Both the position numbers and the translations under genes were made by a program. DNA of 64,000 nt from Pseudomonas sputi (GTDB lineage: Bacteria > Pseudomonadota > Gammaproteobacteria > Pseudomonadales > Pseudomonadaceae), in assembly GCF_021603585.1 (NCBI RefSeq), contig NZ_BQHI01000010.1, positions 114,205 through 178,204 on the forward strand, read 5' to 3'. The notes beneath the pieces are model-generated. The model saw only the letters and a list, made by a program, of their open reading frames with translations, was not told the DNA's origin and did not search any database. Positions 34,934 through 44,207 of the stretch are shown here, in pieces (position 1 is the stretch's first letter; each line of letters starts with the position of its first letter).

Positions 34934-37135
34934 ATGACTTCTAAAAACAATCCGGCCACTGCGGTATCCGATCTGACTCTGAGCCCTGCGGCAAACAGCC
35001 CTGCCCCGATGAAGCCATTGCCACCCTCGCGCCCGCTGGGCACCCAGCAATACCTGTACTTCACCGAAACCAACACTGACCGCATCCTCGACAACCTCGA
35101 CGGTTTGCGTGACCTGGTGTTCCCGCGCCCGCCGCACCTGGAAGGCGACAACGAACAGCACAACGATCAGGAATTCCCGTCGGTGTGCCTGATCGGACTC
35201 GGTCGCTGCGGTTCCAACATCGCCCTCGACGTGGCGGAGCTGGTGTACAACGCGCGCAAGTTCTACCTCAACGAATTCAACAACGAAGATCGCCCTTCGA
35301 GCGATCGTCGCCTGGCCGACAAGGGCTACAGCCCGGCCCAGTGGATCAAGACCAACCTGCGGATCGGCCCGAACAAGGGCAGCAAACCGGTGTTCCTGGT
35401 GGAACCGCTGGTGATGCTCGGCGACCTGGACAAGGACATCGCCGGGCGTATCCGCTTCTCGCGCAAGGGCGAAAAAAGCGGTTTTCTGCGCGACTACAGC
35501 AAGATGAAGATCATGGACTTGTCCGAAGTCCACGCCGGTGGCGCCGGTAACGCGCCGATCCTCGGCCAGTACCTGGCGAAGATCATCCTCAACAAGGACA
35601 CCCAGCGTTTCTCCAGCCCTGACTGGAAAATGATCCACTCGTACCTGATCGACAGCTGCGGCATCAAGGCCAACCAGTCGCGCCTGTATTTCTCGATCTT
35701 CAGTGCCGGCGGCGGTACCGGTTCGGGCATGGCCTCGGAATTCGGCCTGGCCCAGCAGCACTCGTACATGAACAAGACGTTCGACACCAAGCCGATGGAC
35801 GAGCATGACGGCAAGAGCGGTCATTCGTTCGTGTTCGAGCCGATTTTCACCAGCGGCATCTGCGTGCTGCCGAACATCTCCGACCACCGCAGCGAAATGT
35901 CCGAGGCGCTGCACATCAACGCCGGTCGCCTGCTGTGCAAATACCTGTCGGAAGAATGGGATTTCTCCTACAACTTCGCCAACGAAGACAGTAGCGAAGC
36001 CAGCGTCATGGGCCGTATCCGCCCGTGGAACGCGATGATGCTGATCTCCAACGACATCATGCGTTACGCCGAAGAGAGCGATGACGGCAACATCCAGAAC
36101 ATTGATGTCAATGCGATGGAGAAGCATGCCAACCAGTACATCTCGCAGCAGATCTTCAACATTCTGACGGCCCAGGCGGTTACGACCGACTATGACCAGA
36201 ACTATTTCCGTCGTGCCGGCATCGACATCGGTGAGACCATTCGCCTGGACGCCAACGACCTGTTCATGAGTCTGGCCGGCCCGGTGGCGATTGCCTACGC
36301 CGAATCCGTGGTGCCGGAAACCCCGCCGCCAAGCAGCGACAAATTCAAGGTGTTCGACAAAGAGCCGCAGCGCCTGAACATCGACGACCTGTTCTTCCGC
36401 TCGATCGACCTGCCGCACTTCAACAAGGTGACCCAGGCCATCGAAGGCATCAGCCTGCTGCCGATCGAGTCCAAGCGCTATCGCGCGTCGCTGGAGCAGT
36501 ACAAGAACTCGGGCTACGACGCCGCCGCGCTGCATGACCTGCATTTCTTCAAGAACTGCTCGTCGGTGGTCTCGATCGTTTCGCTGCCCAAAGACTACAA
36601 ACTGTCGTACATGGACCTGAACCGGTTGAAGACCCACCTCAACAGCCTGTTCCCCAACACCACGCTCAAGCGTTACGCGCTGGTGATCGGCGCCTCGGCC
36701 AACCTGTCGCTGACCACCCTGATCGCCAAGAGCCCGTGCCTGTCGGACGACTTCCTGACGCTGATCGTGGCGTTCATCAAGCGTTGCTTCGCCAAGACAC
36801 CGTACCGTTTCGACGAAACCCTGGACAACTCGATCCTCGATTTCATCATTCAGGAAGAGTTCGACGAGGATCGCATCGACGACCTGCTCAACGAATTCGA
36901 AAACCCGGCGAAGATCCTCGACACCAACTGGTACGCGATCAAGCCGATGTACGAGAAGAAATACCGCGAGTTGATCAACGACAAAGAGAAGTTTGTCTCG
37001 ATCAATGACATTCGCCTGTCGCGCGATTGCGTGAAGAAGTCGATCAAGTACCTGCGCGAGATCTACCGTCACCGGATCGGCAAGACCAAGGTTATTTCCC
37101 TCAATAACCACACCGGCAAGTCTTATTCGGTCTGA
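34934..37135 (+). CDS. Tubulin/FtsZ-superfamily-like protein of unknown function
   Basis: This 733-residue protein has no signal peptide or membrane helix. After a Pro/Ser-rich, probably disordered N-terminus (1-35) comes a phosphate-binding-like loop GLGRCGSN (residues 88-95) in a Rossmann-like strand-loop-helix (VCLIGLGRCGSNIALDV). The tubulin/FtsZ signature GGGTGSG follows at 259-265 (SAGGGTGSGMASEF). This loop order and spacing (T1, then T4) is that of tubulin-like GTPases such as the Pfam Tubulin_2 group. TTDYD at 417-421 could stand for the T7 loop, but this is weak. The C-terminal half (about 440-733) matches nothing I know. Codon usage is host-like. It is a single gene between a dehydrogenase and a DUF2288 gene. 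Confidence 0.72.
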   Translation: MTSKNNPATAVSDLTLSPAANSPAPMKPLPPSRPLGTQQYLYFTETNTDRILDNLDGLRDLVFPRPPHLEGDNEQHNDQEFPSVCLIGLGRCGSNIALDVAELVYNARKFYLNEFNNEDRPSSDRRLADKGYSPAQWIKTNLRIGPNKGSKPVFLVEPLVMLGDLDKDIAGRIRFSRKGEKSGFLRDYSKMKIMDLSEVHAGGAGNAPILGQYLAKIILNKDTQRFSSPDWKMIHSYLIDSCGIKANQSRLYFSIFSAGGGTGSGMASEFGLAQQHSYMNKTFDTKPMDEHDGKSGHSFVFEPIFTSGICVLPNISDHRSEMSEALHINAGRLLCKYLSEEWDFSYNFANEDSSEASVMGRIRPWNAMMLISNDIMRYAEESDDGNIQNIDVNAMEKHANQYISQQIFNILTAQAVTTDYDQNYFRRAGIDIGETIRLDANDLFMSLAGPVAIAYAESVVPETPPPSSDKFKVFDKEPQRLNIDDLFFRSIDLPHFNKVTQAIEGISLLPIESKRYRASLEQYKNSGYDAAALHDLHFFKNCSSVVSIVSLPKDYKLSYMDLNRLKTHLNSLFPNTTLKRYALVIGASANLSLTTLIAKSPCLSDDFLTLIVAFIKRCFAKTPYRFDETLDNSILDFIIQEEFDEDRIDDLLNEFENPAKILDTNWYAIKPMYEKKYRELINDKEKFVSINDIRLSRDCVKKSIKYLREIYRHRIGKTKVISLNNHTGKSYSV

Positions 37136-37151
37136 TCAAAGACCGCGTCGC

Positions 37152-37179
37152 CCCCATCGCTGGCAAGCCAGCGATGGGG
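37152..37179. repeat. REP-like palindrome after the tubulin-like gene
   Basis: Perfect 13-base arms (ccccatcgctggc / gccagcgatgggg) surround a 2-base loop aa. The tcgctggcaagccagc core is the one I recall from REP sequences of fluorescent pseudomonads. No T-run follows. It sits 16 bases after the stop codon and may protect the 3' end of the mRNA. Confidence 0.75.
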
Positions 37180-37384
37180 CCTGGCATTCACTGAAGATTT
37201 CAGCCTTTCCAACATCCCGAAACAATTAAGCAGCCGTTAGGCGGCTTACTAAACTGTGCCCGTTACGTTTACGTCACCGTTATGCCACCCACGCTTGTGG
37301 CATTTCTCTACGGCAATCGGCCATCACGCTACTGCGCTACACACTTTACGCCGCTCATCACTCGCACCAACAAGGTGCAACCCT

Positions 37385-37690
37385 TCAGGCCGACGCCCTT
37401 TCCTGGACCAGGATCCACGGCCGGACCACCACCGCCCACATCTCGGGGTCGCGCTCGAAAATATCCAGCGCCCGCGTTTCAGACAGCTTGGCGACCTTGT
37501 CTTCGGCCAGCCAGGCAGCGACTTTCTCGCCCTGATCCGACGCCACGGCCTCGGCGACCGCGATCAAATCCAGGCTGGGGTCGACCCACAATAGGGCACC
37601 CTGGGCGTAGAAGCGCTCCAGCTCTTTCCAGGTAATAGATGCGGTTTCACCAAGCAGCTTGGCATAGAGGGTGCTAGGTTCTTGATTCAT
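37385..37690 (-). CDS. DUF2288-family small protein
   Basis: This 101-residue acidic cytoplasmic protein begins MNQEPSTLYAKLLGETASI. The conserved features I associate with DUF2288 are WKELERFYAQGALLWVDPSL near the middle and WAVVVRPWILVQERA at the C-terminus. No function is known. The start at 37690 is taken from the family pattern; the frame extends upstream to 37816 but that part is not family-like. It is divergent from braC with a 353-base gap and convergent with the tubulin-like gene. Confidence 0.8.
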   Translation of the reverse strand: MNQEPSTLYAKLLGETASITWKELERFYAQGALLWVDPSLDLIAVAEAVASDQGEKVAAWLAEDKVAKLSETRALDIFERDPEMWAVVVRPWILVQERASA

Positions 37691-38043
37691 GGGACTGTCC
37701 GGAATAGAAATCGGCGCGAATGATAACGTCGGTGGTCCGGCAGAAAAACCCGGTTGCAAAAGGCCGTACCGAACGAAAAGAGCAGGAACGCCAAGGAATG
37801 CTGATGATTGGGGCATAAGCCCTCTGAACGTCCCGCCGCAATTCTGTCTTTTTCTTTCACTTAAGCGACACCCTCAGGTTTTGCCCCCTGGCGCCAGCTT
37901 CCCAGGCCAACAACCGGCGCTCTACACTGTACCGGTACAGTTGCCGGGGGCATTTCCGGAGGGTATCGCCTTAGATATCTGTCCCGGTTCTGCTGCTACG
38001 GCGTCAGGACTCTAAAAAAATACAACAGTAAGAGTGGAGCACT
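37691..38043. other. 353-base gap, promoter and leader region of braC
   Basis: No gene is supported. The aagagtgga ribosome site of braC is at its right end (38031-38039), and ggcgtcaggactctaaaaaaat lies just before it. I find no clear -10/-35 pair or operator. Confidence 0.5.
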
Positions 38044-39171
38044 ATGACTAAGGCTACTAAGCAGATTTCCAAACTGTTTGCCGCTATGGTTCTGGCCGGG
38101 GTTGCCAGCCATTCGTTCGCAGCTGACACCATCAAGATCGGTATCGCCGGCCCTAAAACCGGTCCAGTAGCCCAGTACGGCGACATGCAGTTCAGTGGCG
38201 CGAAAATGGCCATCGAACAGATCAACGCCAAAGGCGGCGTCGACGGCAAGAAGCTCGAAGCCGTCGAATACGATGACGCTTGCGATCCTAAACAAGCGGT
38301 AGCGGTTGCGAACAAGGTCGTCAACGACGGCGTCAAGTTCGTGGTCGGTCACCTGTGCTCCAGCTCCACCCAGCCTGCTTCGGACATCTACGAAGACGAA
38401 GGCGTGATCATGATCACTCCGGCTGCCACCAGCCCGGACATCACCAACCGTGGTTACAAAATGGTCTTCCGCACCATCGGTCTGGACAGCGCCCAGGGCC
38501 CTGCCGCCGGTAACTACATCGCCGATCACGTGAAGCCGAAAATCGTCGGCGTGCTGCACGACAAGCAGCAGTACGGTGAAGGCATCGCCACTGCCGTCAA
38601 ATCCACTCTCGAGAAGAAAGGCACCAAGGTTGCCGTGTTCGAAGGCGTCAACGCCGGCGACAAGGACTTCTCCGCAATCATCGCCAAGCTCAAGCAAGCC
38701 AACGTCGACTTCGTCTACTACGGCGGCTACCACCCGGAGCTGGGTCTGATCCTGCGTCAAGCCCAGGAAAAAGGCCTGAAAGCCAAGTTCATGGGGCCGG
38801 AAGGCGTGGGTAACGACTCGATCACCCAGATCGCCAAGGACGCGGCCGAAGGCCTGTTGGTGACCCTGCCGAAATCCTTCGACCAGGATCCGGCCAACGT
38901 GGCCCTGGCCGATGCATTCAAGGCCAAGAAAGAAGACCCGAGCGGCCCGTTCGTGTTCCCGTCCTACTCGGCCGTTGAAGTGATTGCCGAAGGTATCAAG
39001 GCTGCCAAGTCCGAAGATACTGCCAAAGTGGCTGAAGCCATCCACAAAGGCACCTTCAAGACCCCGACCGGCGACCTGAGCTTCGACGACAAGGGCGACC
39101 TGAAGGACTTCAAGTTCGTGGTTTACACATGGCACGCCAACGGCCCAAAAACTGAAGCGTCGCCTCAGTAA
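38044..39171 (+). CDS. braC: Branched-chain amino acid ABC transporter substrate-binding protein
   Basis: This 375-residue periplasmic binding protein of the LivJ/BraC family has a Sec signal peptide (about 26 residues, cleavage near SFA-A). The mature part begins DTIKIGIAGPKTGPVAQYGDM, and the conserved Cys pair is in YDDACDPKQAV and VGHLCSSST. It binds Leu, Ile, Val (and Ala, Thr) for BraDEFG. It is the first gene of the braCDEFG locus and is separated from braD by a terminator-like hairpin, which fits higher expression of the binding protein than of the membrane parts. Confidence 0.96.
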   Translation: MTKATKQISKLFAAMVLAGVASHSFAADTIKIGIAGPKTGPVAQYGDMQFSGAKMAIEQINAKGGVDGKKLEAVEYDDACDPKQAVAVANKVVNDGVKFVVGHLCSSSTQPASDIYEDEGVIMITPAATSPDITNRGYKMVFRTIGLDSAQGPAAGNYIADHVKPKIVGVLHDKQQYGEGIATAVKSTLEKKGTKVAVFEGVNAGDKDFSAIIAKLKQANVDFVYYGGYHPELGLILRQAQEKGLKAKFMGPEGVGNDSITQIAKDAAEGLLVTLPKSFDQDPANVALADAFKAKKEDPSGPFVFPSYSAVEVIAEGIKAAKSEDTAKVAEAIHKGTFKTPTGDLSFDDKGDLKDFKFVVYTWHANGPKTEASPQ

Positions 39172-39195
39172 GGCGCTGCCTGACTGACTGCCAAT

Positions 39196-39226
39196 AAAGC
39201 CCACGGCGTGCCGTGGGCTTTGTTTT
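39196..39226 (+). terminator. Terminator-like hairpin between braC and braD
   Basis: A perfect 11-bp stem (aaagcccacgg / ccgtgggcttt) has a 4-base loop and is followed by gtttt, 24 bases after the braC stop. Partial read-through would give braDEFG at a lower level. Confidence 0.88.
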
Positions 39227-39402
39227 ACGAATGTATTGGGCCGCGCTGGCGTGATCCGCCAGTCTCCCCACCTGAAAATCTCAAAACCGTCATCAGCGGT
39301 TCGCTGGCAAAACCCGGATTCGAAGTGGATAAAGATCCACGGGACCGGGCGGGAAAATGACTCCACCAGTGAAATGCGTATCAGGTTTTTAGGAGCGCTG
39401 TA

Positions 39403-40326
39403 ATGCCTGACATCTATCACTTCTTCCAACAGCTGGTTAACGGCTTGAACGTTGGCAGCATGTATGCCCTGATTGCCATCGGCTACACGATGGTCTACGG
39501 CATCATTGGAATGATCAACTTCGCCCACGGCGAGGTGTACATGATCGGTTCCTACGTGGCGTTCATCGCCATCGCCGGGCTGACCATGATGGGACTCGAA
39601 AGCGTCCCGCTGTTGATGACCGTGGCGTTCATCGCCAGCATCGTCGTCACCAGCTCCTACGGTTACAGCATCGAACGCATTGCCTACCGCCCGTTGCGCG
39701 GCAGCAACCGTCTGATCCCGCTGATTTCCGCGATCGGTATGTCGATCTTCCTGCAGAACACGGTTCTGCTGGCGCAAGACTCCAAGGACAAAGCAATCCC
39801 CAACCTGATTCCGGGCAATTTCGCCTTCGGCCCAGGTGGCGCACATGAAGTGCTGATTTCCTACATGCAAATCGTGGTGTTCGTGGTCACCCTGATCGCC
39901 ATGCTCGGCCTCACGCTGTTCATCTCCCGCTCTCGCCTGGGCCGCGCCTGCCGCGCCTGCGCCGAAGACATCAAGATGGCCAACCTGCTGGGCATCAACA
40001 CCAACAACATCATCGCCCTGACCTTCGTCATCGGTGCTGCGCTGGCGGCCGTCGCGGCCGTGCTGCTGAGCATGCAATACGGCGTGATCAACCCGAACGC
40101 CGGTTTCCTCGTCGGCCTCAAGGCCTTCACCGCCGCGGTACTGGGCGGGATCGGCAGCATCCCCGGCGCCATGCTCGGCGGGCTGGTGCTCGGGGTGGCG
40201 GAAGCCTTTGGCGCCGATATCTTCGGCGACCAGTACAAGGACGTCGTGGCTTTCGGCTTGTTGGTTCTGGTGCTGTTGTTCCGTCCGACCGGCATTCTGG
40301 GCCGTCCGGAGGTTGAGAAAGTATGA
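39403..40326 (+). CDS. braD: Branched-chain amino acid ABC transporter permease (LivH type)
   Basis: This 307-residue inner-membrane permease has about 8 hydrophobic helices. Typical stretches are [30 protein letters not shown] cut here to [17 protein letters not shown] near residue 27, and the cytoplasmic coupling segment [19 protein letters not shown] followed by [14 protein letters not shown]. It forms the channel with BraE and is driven by BraF and BraG. It starts at 39403 with aggagc 8 bases upstream and overlaps braE by 4 bases (GTATGA). Confidence 0.95.
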   Translation: MPDIYHFFQQLVNGLNVGSMYALIAIGYTMVYGIIGMINFAHGEVYMIGSYVAFIAIAGLTMMGLESVPLLMTVAFIASIVVTSSYGYSIERIAYRPLRGSNRLIPLISAIGMSIFLQNTVLLAQDSKDKAIPNLIPGNFAFGPGGAHEVLISYMQIVVFVVTLIAMLGLTLFISRSRLGRACRACAEDIKMANLLGINTNNIIALTFVIGAALAAVAAVLLSMQYGVINPNAGFLVGLKAFTAAVLGGIGSIPGAMLGGLVLGVAEAFGADIFGDQYKDVVAFGLLVLVLLFRPTGILGRPEVEKV

Positions 40327-41579
40327 CTAGGAATCTTAAACAGGCGCTGTTCAGCGCCTTGCTGGTCTGGGCCGTGGCCTATCCGGTACTGGGTCTGAAA
40401 CTGACCATCGTCGGCACCAACCTGGAAGTGCACAACACCAGCCCGGCCATTCTGGCGACCATCGCCATCTGCTCGGTGCTGATGTTCCTGCGAGTGCTGT
40501 TCAACCAGCAGATCAGCAAGGCGTGGCGTTCCTCGCCGGGCATGCCGCTGATCCCGGCCAAGGCCAGCAACTTCCTGACCCTGCCGACCACCCAGCGCTA
40601 CTTCATCATCGCGCTGATCATCGGTGCGCTGGTGTGGCCGTTCTTCGGCTCCCGTGGCGCGGTGGACATCGCGACGCTGATCCTGATCTACGTGATGCTC
40701 GGCCTGGGCCTGAACATCGTGGTCGGTCTGGCCGGTCTGCTCGACCTGGGTTACGTCGGCTTCTACGCCGTCGGTGCCTACAGCTACGCGCTGCTGTCGC
40801 ACTACTACGGCCTGAGCTTCTGGATCTGCCTGCCGATTGCCGGCCTGATGGCCGCCACGTTCGGCTTTCTGCTCGGCTTCCCGGTGTTGCGTCTGCGCGG
40901 CGACTACCTGGCGATCGTGACCCTCGGTTTCGGGGAAATCATCCGCCTGTTCCTGCGTAACCTGACCGACATCACCGGCGGCCCGAACGGCATCAGCAAC
41001 ATCGAGAAACCGACGTTCTTCGGTCTGACCTTCGAACGCAAGGCTGCGGAAGGCCTGCAAACCTTCCACGAGTATTTCGGCCTGCAATACAACTCGATCA
41101 ACAAGGTGATCTTCCTCTACCTGGTTGCCCTGCTGCTGGCGCTGGCTGCGCTGTTCATCATCAACCGCCTGCTGCGCATGCCGATCGGCCGTGCGTGGGA
41201 AGCGCTGCGTGAAGATGAAATCGCCTGCCGCGCACTGGGTCTCAACCCGACCGTGATCAAGCTGTCGGCGTTCACCCTGGGCGCGAGCTTCGCCGGTTTC
41301 GCCGGCAGCTTCTTCGCCGCCCGTCAGGGTCTGGTGACGCCGGAATCGTTCACCTTCATCGAGTCGGCGATCATCCTCGCCATCGTGGTACTGGGTGGCA
41401 TGGGCTCGCAGCTGGGCGTGATTCTCGCGGCCGTGGTAATGATCCTGCTGCCGGAAATGATGCGTGAGTTCAGTGAGTACCGCATGTTGATGTTCGGTGC
41501 CCTGATGGTGCTGATGATGATCTGGCGACCTCAAGGTCTGCTGCCCATGCAACGTCCTCACATGGAGCTGCGCAAATGA
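40323..41579 (+). CDS. braE: Branched-chain amino acid ABC transporter permease (LivM type)
   Basis: This 418-residue permease is the longer partner of BraD, with about 10 helices and an N-terminal extension of about 100 residues typical of pseudomonad BraE. Conserved segments are [20 protein letters not shown], the coupling motif [17 protein letters not shown] and [11 protein letters not shown]. It starts within the braD stop and its own stop overlaps braF by 4 bases (ATGA), so synthesis of the three proteins is coupled. Confidence 0.95.
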   Translation: MTRNLKQALFSALLVWAVAYPVLGLKLTIVGTNLEVHNTSPAILATIAICSVLMFLRVLFNQQISKAWRSSPGMPLIPAKASNFLTLPTTQRYFIIALIIGALVWPFFGSRGAVDIATLILIYVMLGLGLNIVVGLAGLLDLGYVGFYAVGAYSYALLSHYYGLSFWICLPIAGLMAATFGFLLGFPVLRLRGDYLAIVTLGFGEIIRLFLRNLTDITGGPNGISNIEKPTFFGLTFERKAAEGLQTFHEYFGLQYNSINKVIFLYLVALLLALAALFIINRLLRMPIGRAWEALREDEIACRALGLNPTVIKLSAFTLGASFAGFAGSFFAARQGLVTPESFTFIESAIILAIVVLGGMGSQLGVILAAVVMILLPEMMREFSEYRMLMFGALMVLMMIWRPQGLLPMQRPHMELRK

Positions 41580-42343
41580 GCCGCGAGATCCTGAAAGTCG
41601 AAAATCTGAGCATGCGCTTCGGCGGCCTGCTGGCGGTCAACGGCGTGGCCCTGACCGTGAAGGAAAAACAGGTGGTGGCACTGATCGGGCCGAACGGCGC
41701 GGGCAAGACCACCGTCTTCAACTGCCTGACCGGTTTCTACCAGCCATCGGGTGGCAGCATCTTGCTGGACGGCGAGCCGATCCAAGGCCTGCCGGGCCAC
41801 AAGATCGCCCTCAAGGGCGTGGTGCGCACCTTCCAGAACGTGCGGTTGTTCAAGGACATGACGGCGATCGAGAACCTGTTGATCGCCCAGCACCGTCACC
41901 TGAACACCAACTTCCTGTCCGGCCTGTTCAAGACCCCGGCGTTTCGCAAGAGCGAGCGCGAGGCCATGGAGTTCGCCGAGTACTGGCTGGAAAAGGTCAA
42001 CCTCAAAGAGTTCGCCAACCGTCCTGCCGGCACGCTGGCCTACGGTCAGCAGCGTCGTCTGGAAATCGCCCGCTGCATGATGACCCGTCCGCGGATCCTC
42101 ATGCTCGACGAACCGGCCGCCGGCCTGAACCCGAAGGAAACCGAAGACCTCAAGGCGCTGATCAGCGTGCTGCGTGAAGAGCACAACGTGACCGTGCTGC
42201 TGATCGAACACGACATGAAACTGGTCATGAGCATTTCCGACCACATCGTCGTGATCAACCAGGGCACGCCCCTGGCCGACGGCACGCCGGAGCAGATCCG
42301 CGACAATCCTGAAGTGATCAAAGCCTACCTGGGGGAAGCGTAA
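41576..42343 (+). CDS. braF: Branched-chain amino acid ABC transporter ATP-binding protein (LivG type)
   Basis: This 255-residue ATPase has Walker [10 protein letters not shown] near residue 38, a family-specific insert after the Q-loop (RTFQNVRLF), a degenerate LivG-type signature [14 protein letters not shown] and Walker [14 protein letters not shown] with the switch His in [10 protein letters not shown]. The length matches LivG/BraF. It sits between braE (4-base overlap) and braG (next base). Confidence 0.96.
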   Translation: MSREILKVENLSMRFGGLLAVNGVALTVKEKQVVALIGPNGAGKTTVFNCLTGFYQPSGGSILLDGEPIQGLPGHKIALKGVVRTFQNVRLFKDMTAIENLLIAQHRHLNTNFLSGLFKTPAFRKSEREAMEFAEYWLEKVNLKEFANRPAGTLAYGQQRRLEIARCMMTRPRILMLDEPAAGLNPKETEDLKALISVLREEHNVTVLLIEHDMKLVMSISDHIVVINQGTPLADGTPEQIRDNPEVIKAYLGEA

Positions 42344-43045
42344 ATGCTGCAGTTCGAAAACGTTTCCACCTTCTACGGCAAGATCCAGGCCCTGCACAGC
42401 GTCAACGTCGAAGTCCGCCAGGGCGAGATCGTGACCCTGATCGGCGCCAACGGTGCCGGCAAGTCCACCCTGCTGATGACGCTGTGCGGTTCGCCGCAGG
42501 CGCACAGCGGCAGCATCCGCTACATGGGTGAGGAACTGGTCGGCCAGGACTCGTCGCAGATCATGCGCAAGAGCATCGCCGTGGTGCCGGAAGGTCGTCG
42601 GGTGTTTGCCCGCCTGACCGTCGAGGAAAACCTGTCCATGGGCGGGTTCTTCACCGACAAGGGCGACTATCAGGAACAGATGGACAAGGTGCTCGGCCTT
42701 TTCCCACGTCTGAAAGAACGCTTCAACCAGCGCGGCGGCACCATGTCCGGCGGCGAACAGCAAATGCTCGCCATCGGCCGGGCGCTGATGAGCAAGCCGA
42801 AACTGCTGCTGCTCGACGAGCCGTCGCTGGGCCTGGCACCGATCATCATCCAGCAGATCTTCGACATCATCGAACAGCTGCGCAAGGACGGTGTGACGGT
42901 GTTCCTGGTCGAACAGAACGCCAACCAGGCGCTGAAAATCGCCGACCGTGCGTACGTTCTGGAGAATGGCCGGGTGGTGATGCAAGGCACCGGCGAAGCA
43001 CTGCTGACCGACCCGAAAGTGCGCGAGGCGTACCTCGGCGGTTGA
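42344..43045 (+). CDS. braG: Branched-chain amino acid ABC transporter ATP-binding protein (LivF type)
   Basis: This 233-residue ATPase has Walker A GANGAGKST near residue 36, signature MSGGEQQMLAIGRAL, Walker B LLLLDEPSLGLAP and a switch region FLVEQNANQAL (Gln replacing the usual His one residue on, as in LivF proteins). It follows braF with no gap (stop TAA directly before ATG) and ends the operon at a strong terminator. Confidence 0.96.
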   Translation: MLQFENVSTFYGKIQALHSVNVEVRQGEIVTLIGANGAGKSTLLMTLCGSPQAHSGSIRYMGEELVGQDSSQIMRKSIAVVPEGRRVFARLTVEENLSMGGFFTDKGDYQEQMDKVLGLFPRLKERFNQRGGTMSGGEQQMLAIGRALMSKPKLLLLDEPSLGLAPIIIQQIFDIIEQLRKDGVTVFLVEQNANQALKIADRAYVLENGRVVMQGTGEALLTDPKVREAYLGG

Positions 43046-43062
43046 TGGATCGCTTGAAACAG

Positions 43063-43088
43063 AAAACGGCCTTCGGGCCGTTTTTTTT
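43063..43088 (+). terminator. Rho-independent terminator of the bra operon
   Basis: A 9-bp perfect stem (aaaacggcc / ggccgtttt) with the stable ttcg loop runs into eight T residues. It can also serve the convergent acyl carrier protein gene. Confidence 0.93.
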
Positions 43089-43105
43089 GCTGTCCCACGC
43101 ACGCC

Positions 43106-43345
43106 TCAAACGCTCGAATGCTTCTCTGCATAGTCGATCGCCTGTTGAACCGTGGTAATTTTCTCGGCCTCTTCGTCCGGGATTTCCATCTCGAATTCTT
43201 CTTCCAGTGCCATAACCAATTCAACGGTGTCCAGGGAGTCCGCCCCAAGGTCTTCGACAAACTTGTTTTGGGGAGCGATGTCCTCGAGCTTCACGCCTAA
43301 ATTCTCGGCCACAATCTTTTTGACTCTTTGCTCGATACTTTCCAT
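43106..43345 (-). CDS. acpP: Acyl carrier protein, extra copy outside the fab cluster
   Basis: This 79-residue protein is close to E. coli AcpP throughout. The 4'-phosphopantetheine site is Ser37 in [19 protein letters not shown], followed by [17 protein letters not shown]. The start at 43345 (MESIEQRV) has gaggt 9 bases upstream. No fabG or fabF gene is beside it, unlike the usual acpP location, so it is probably a second ACP. A small gene of unknown function lies 54 bases upstream on the same strand and is probably co-transcribed. Whether it serves fatty acid synthesis or a special acyl transfer is open. Confidence 0.9.
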   Translation of the reverse strand: MESIEQRVKKIVAENLGVKLEDIAPQNKFVEDLGADSLDTVELVMALEEEFEMEIPDEEAEKITTVQQAIDYAEKHSSV

Positions 43346-43399
43346 CTTCAATACCTCACGCATTGATGATTCAAAGCTGTCAACACGACCGAATGAAAC

Positions 43400-43651
43400 T
43401 CAGCGTTTGAGCTTCGCGCCCAGCGTCTCATTGGGAGAGATAACACCCAGCGCCTGCATCAGGTCGCTGACGGCGTGGAGCATTCCCATGTCTTCGAGTG
43501 TTGCCTTCCGGTTCAAGATCCGGCGCAGGCACGAATAGATCTTCAGCTCCCCAAACGCCGCATCGTCATACCTCACTCTTTCATCAAGAAGGGTGTTCGC
43601 CTTTTCATCGATTTTCGACTGAACGAATTTGATCAATTCAACCCTGGTCAT
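43400..43651 (-). CDS. Small protein of unknown function upstream of the extra ACP gene
   Basis: This 83-residue protein begins [20 protein letters not shown] with gaggaac upstream of the ATG at 43651. It looks all-helical and charged, with a single Cys ([16 protein letters not shown]), and has no signal peptide. I recognise no domain. Its 54-base spacing to the ACP gene suggests an operon, which would make it a candidate ACP partner. The frame extends to 43696, but the nearer ATG has the ribosome site. Confidence 0.65.
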   Translation of the reverse strand: MTRVELIKFVQSKIDEKANTLLDERVRYDDAAFGELKIYSCLRRILNRKATLEDMGMLHAVSDLMQALGVISPNETLGAKLKR

Positions 43652-43714
43652 AACGTGTTCCTCGCAAACGACTTGGCCTGCTTTGAATCTACTCAACTGA
43701 TTGCCTGCCGCCCA

Positions 43715-43730
43715 CTGTCAGAAATGACAG
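43715..43730. promoter_or_regulatory. Palindrome in the gap before the bufferin operon
   Basis: ctgtca-gaaa-tgacag is a perfect 6-base inverted repeat 156 bases before bufA and 64 bases before the divergent small gene. It could be an operator for either unit; no regulator is identified. A TGTAACG sequence at 43801-43807 resembles the -35 of some ECF sigma promoters, but no -10 at the usual spacing was found. Confidence 0.35.
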
Positions 43731-43885
43731 GGACGGATAACCGTTCGCGATCAGCCTCGAATACTTATTCCAAATGTCTTTGTTTTTTTTTGCCGTCGGC
43801 TGTAACGCATCGCACAGTCGTTTCTCTAGTGGGGCAAGCAAGCGCAATCGCTTGTTCAAACCCAAGTTCAAACCGGAGAAACATC

Positions 43886-44191
43886 ATGACTGCTACCTCC
43901 CGCACCCTGTCCGCCACCGCCCTGGTTCTGGCCCTCGGTTCTGCTCTGAGCATCGCTGCCGTCTCCACCGCCCACGCTGCTGACGACAACATGGAAAAAT
44001 GCTTCGGCGTGGCCATGAAAGGCAAGAACGATTGCGCCGCAGGCGCGGGCACCACCTGTGCCGGCACCGCGAAAATGGATCATCAGGCCAACGCCTGGAA
44101 ACTGGTTCCGAAAGGCACCTGCACCACCACCGAAAGCAAAACCTCGCCGACCGGTTTCGGTCAGCTCGAAGCGTTCAAAGCCAAGTCCTGA
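43886..44191 (+). CDS. bufA: Bufferin precursor peptide, DUF2282 family
   Basis: This 101-residue protein has a Sec signal peptide (hydrophobic run residues 9-28, cleavage after THA-A or so at 30-32). The mature region has four cysteines: C39 (EKCFGV), C50 (KNDC), C58 (TTCAGT) and C79 (KGTC). This is the DUF2282 pattern. Members called bufferins (GigA in Caulobacter) are precursors whose cysteines are modified by a DUF692 (MNIO) enzyme and then sequester copper outside the cytoplasm. It is the first gene of bufABCD; the ribosome site is ggag 8 bases upstream. Confidence 0.88.
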   Translation: MTATSRTLSATALVLALGSALSIAAVSTAHAADDNMEKCFGVAMKGKNDCAAGAGTTCAGTAKMDHQANAWKLVPKGTCTTTESKTSPTGFGQLEAFKAKS

Positions 44192-44207
44192 TCCGGGAGC
44201 CTCCCGA

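Noticed and set aside
43801-43830. TGTAACG as an ECF sigma factor promoter for the bufferin operon
   Set aside because: The nearest CGT-type -10 is only 11 bases away, not the usual 15-17; kept only as a remark.
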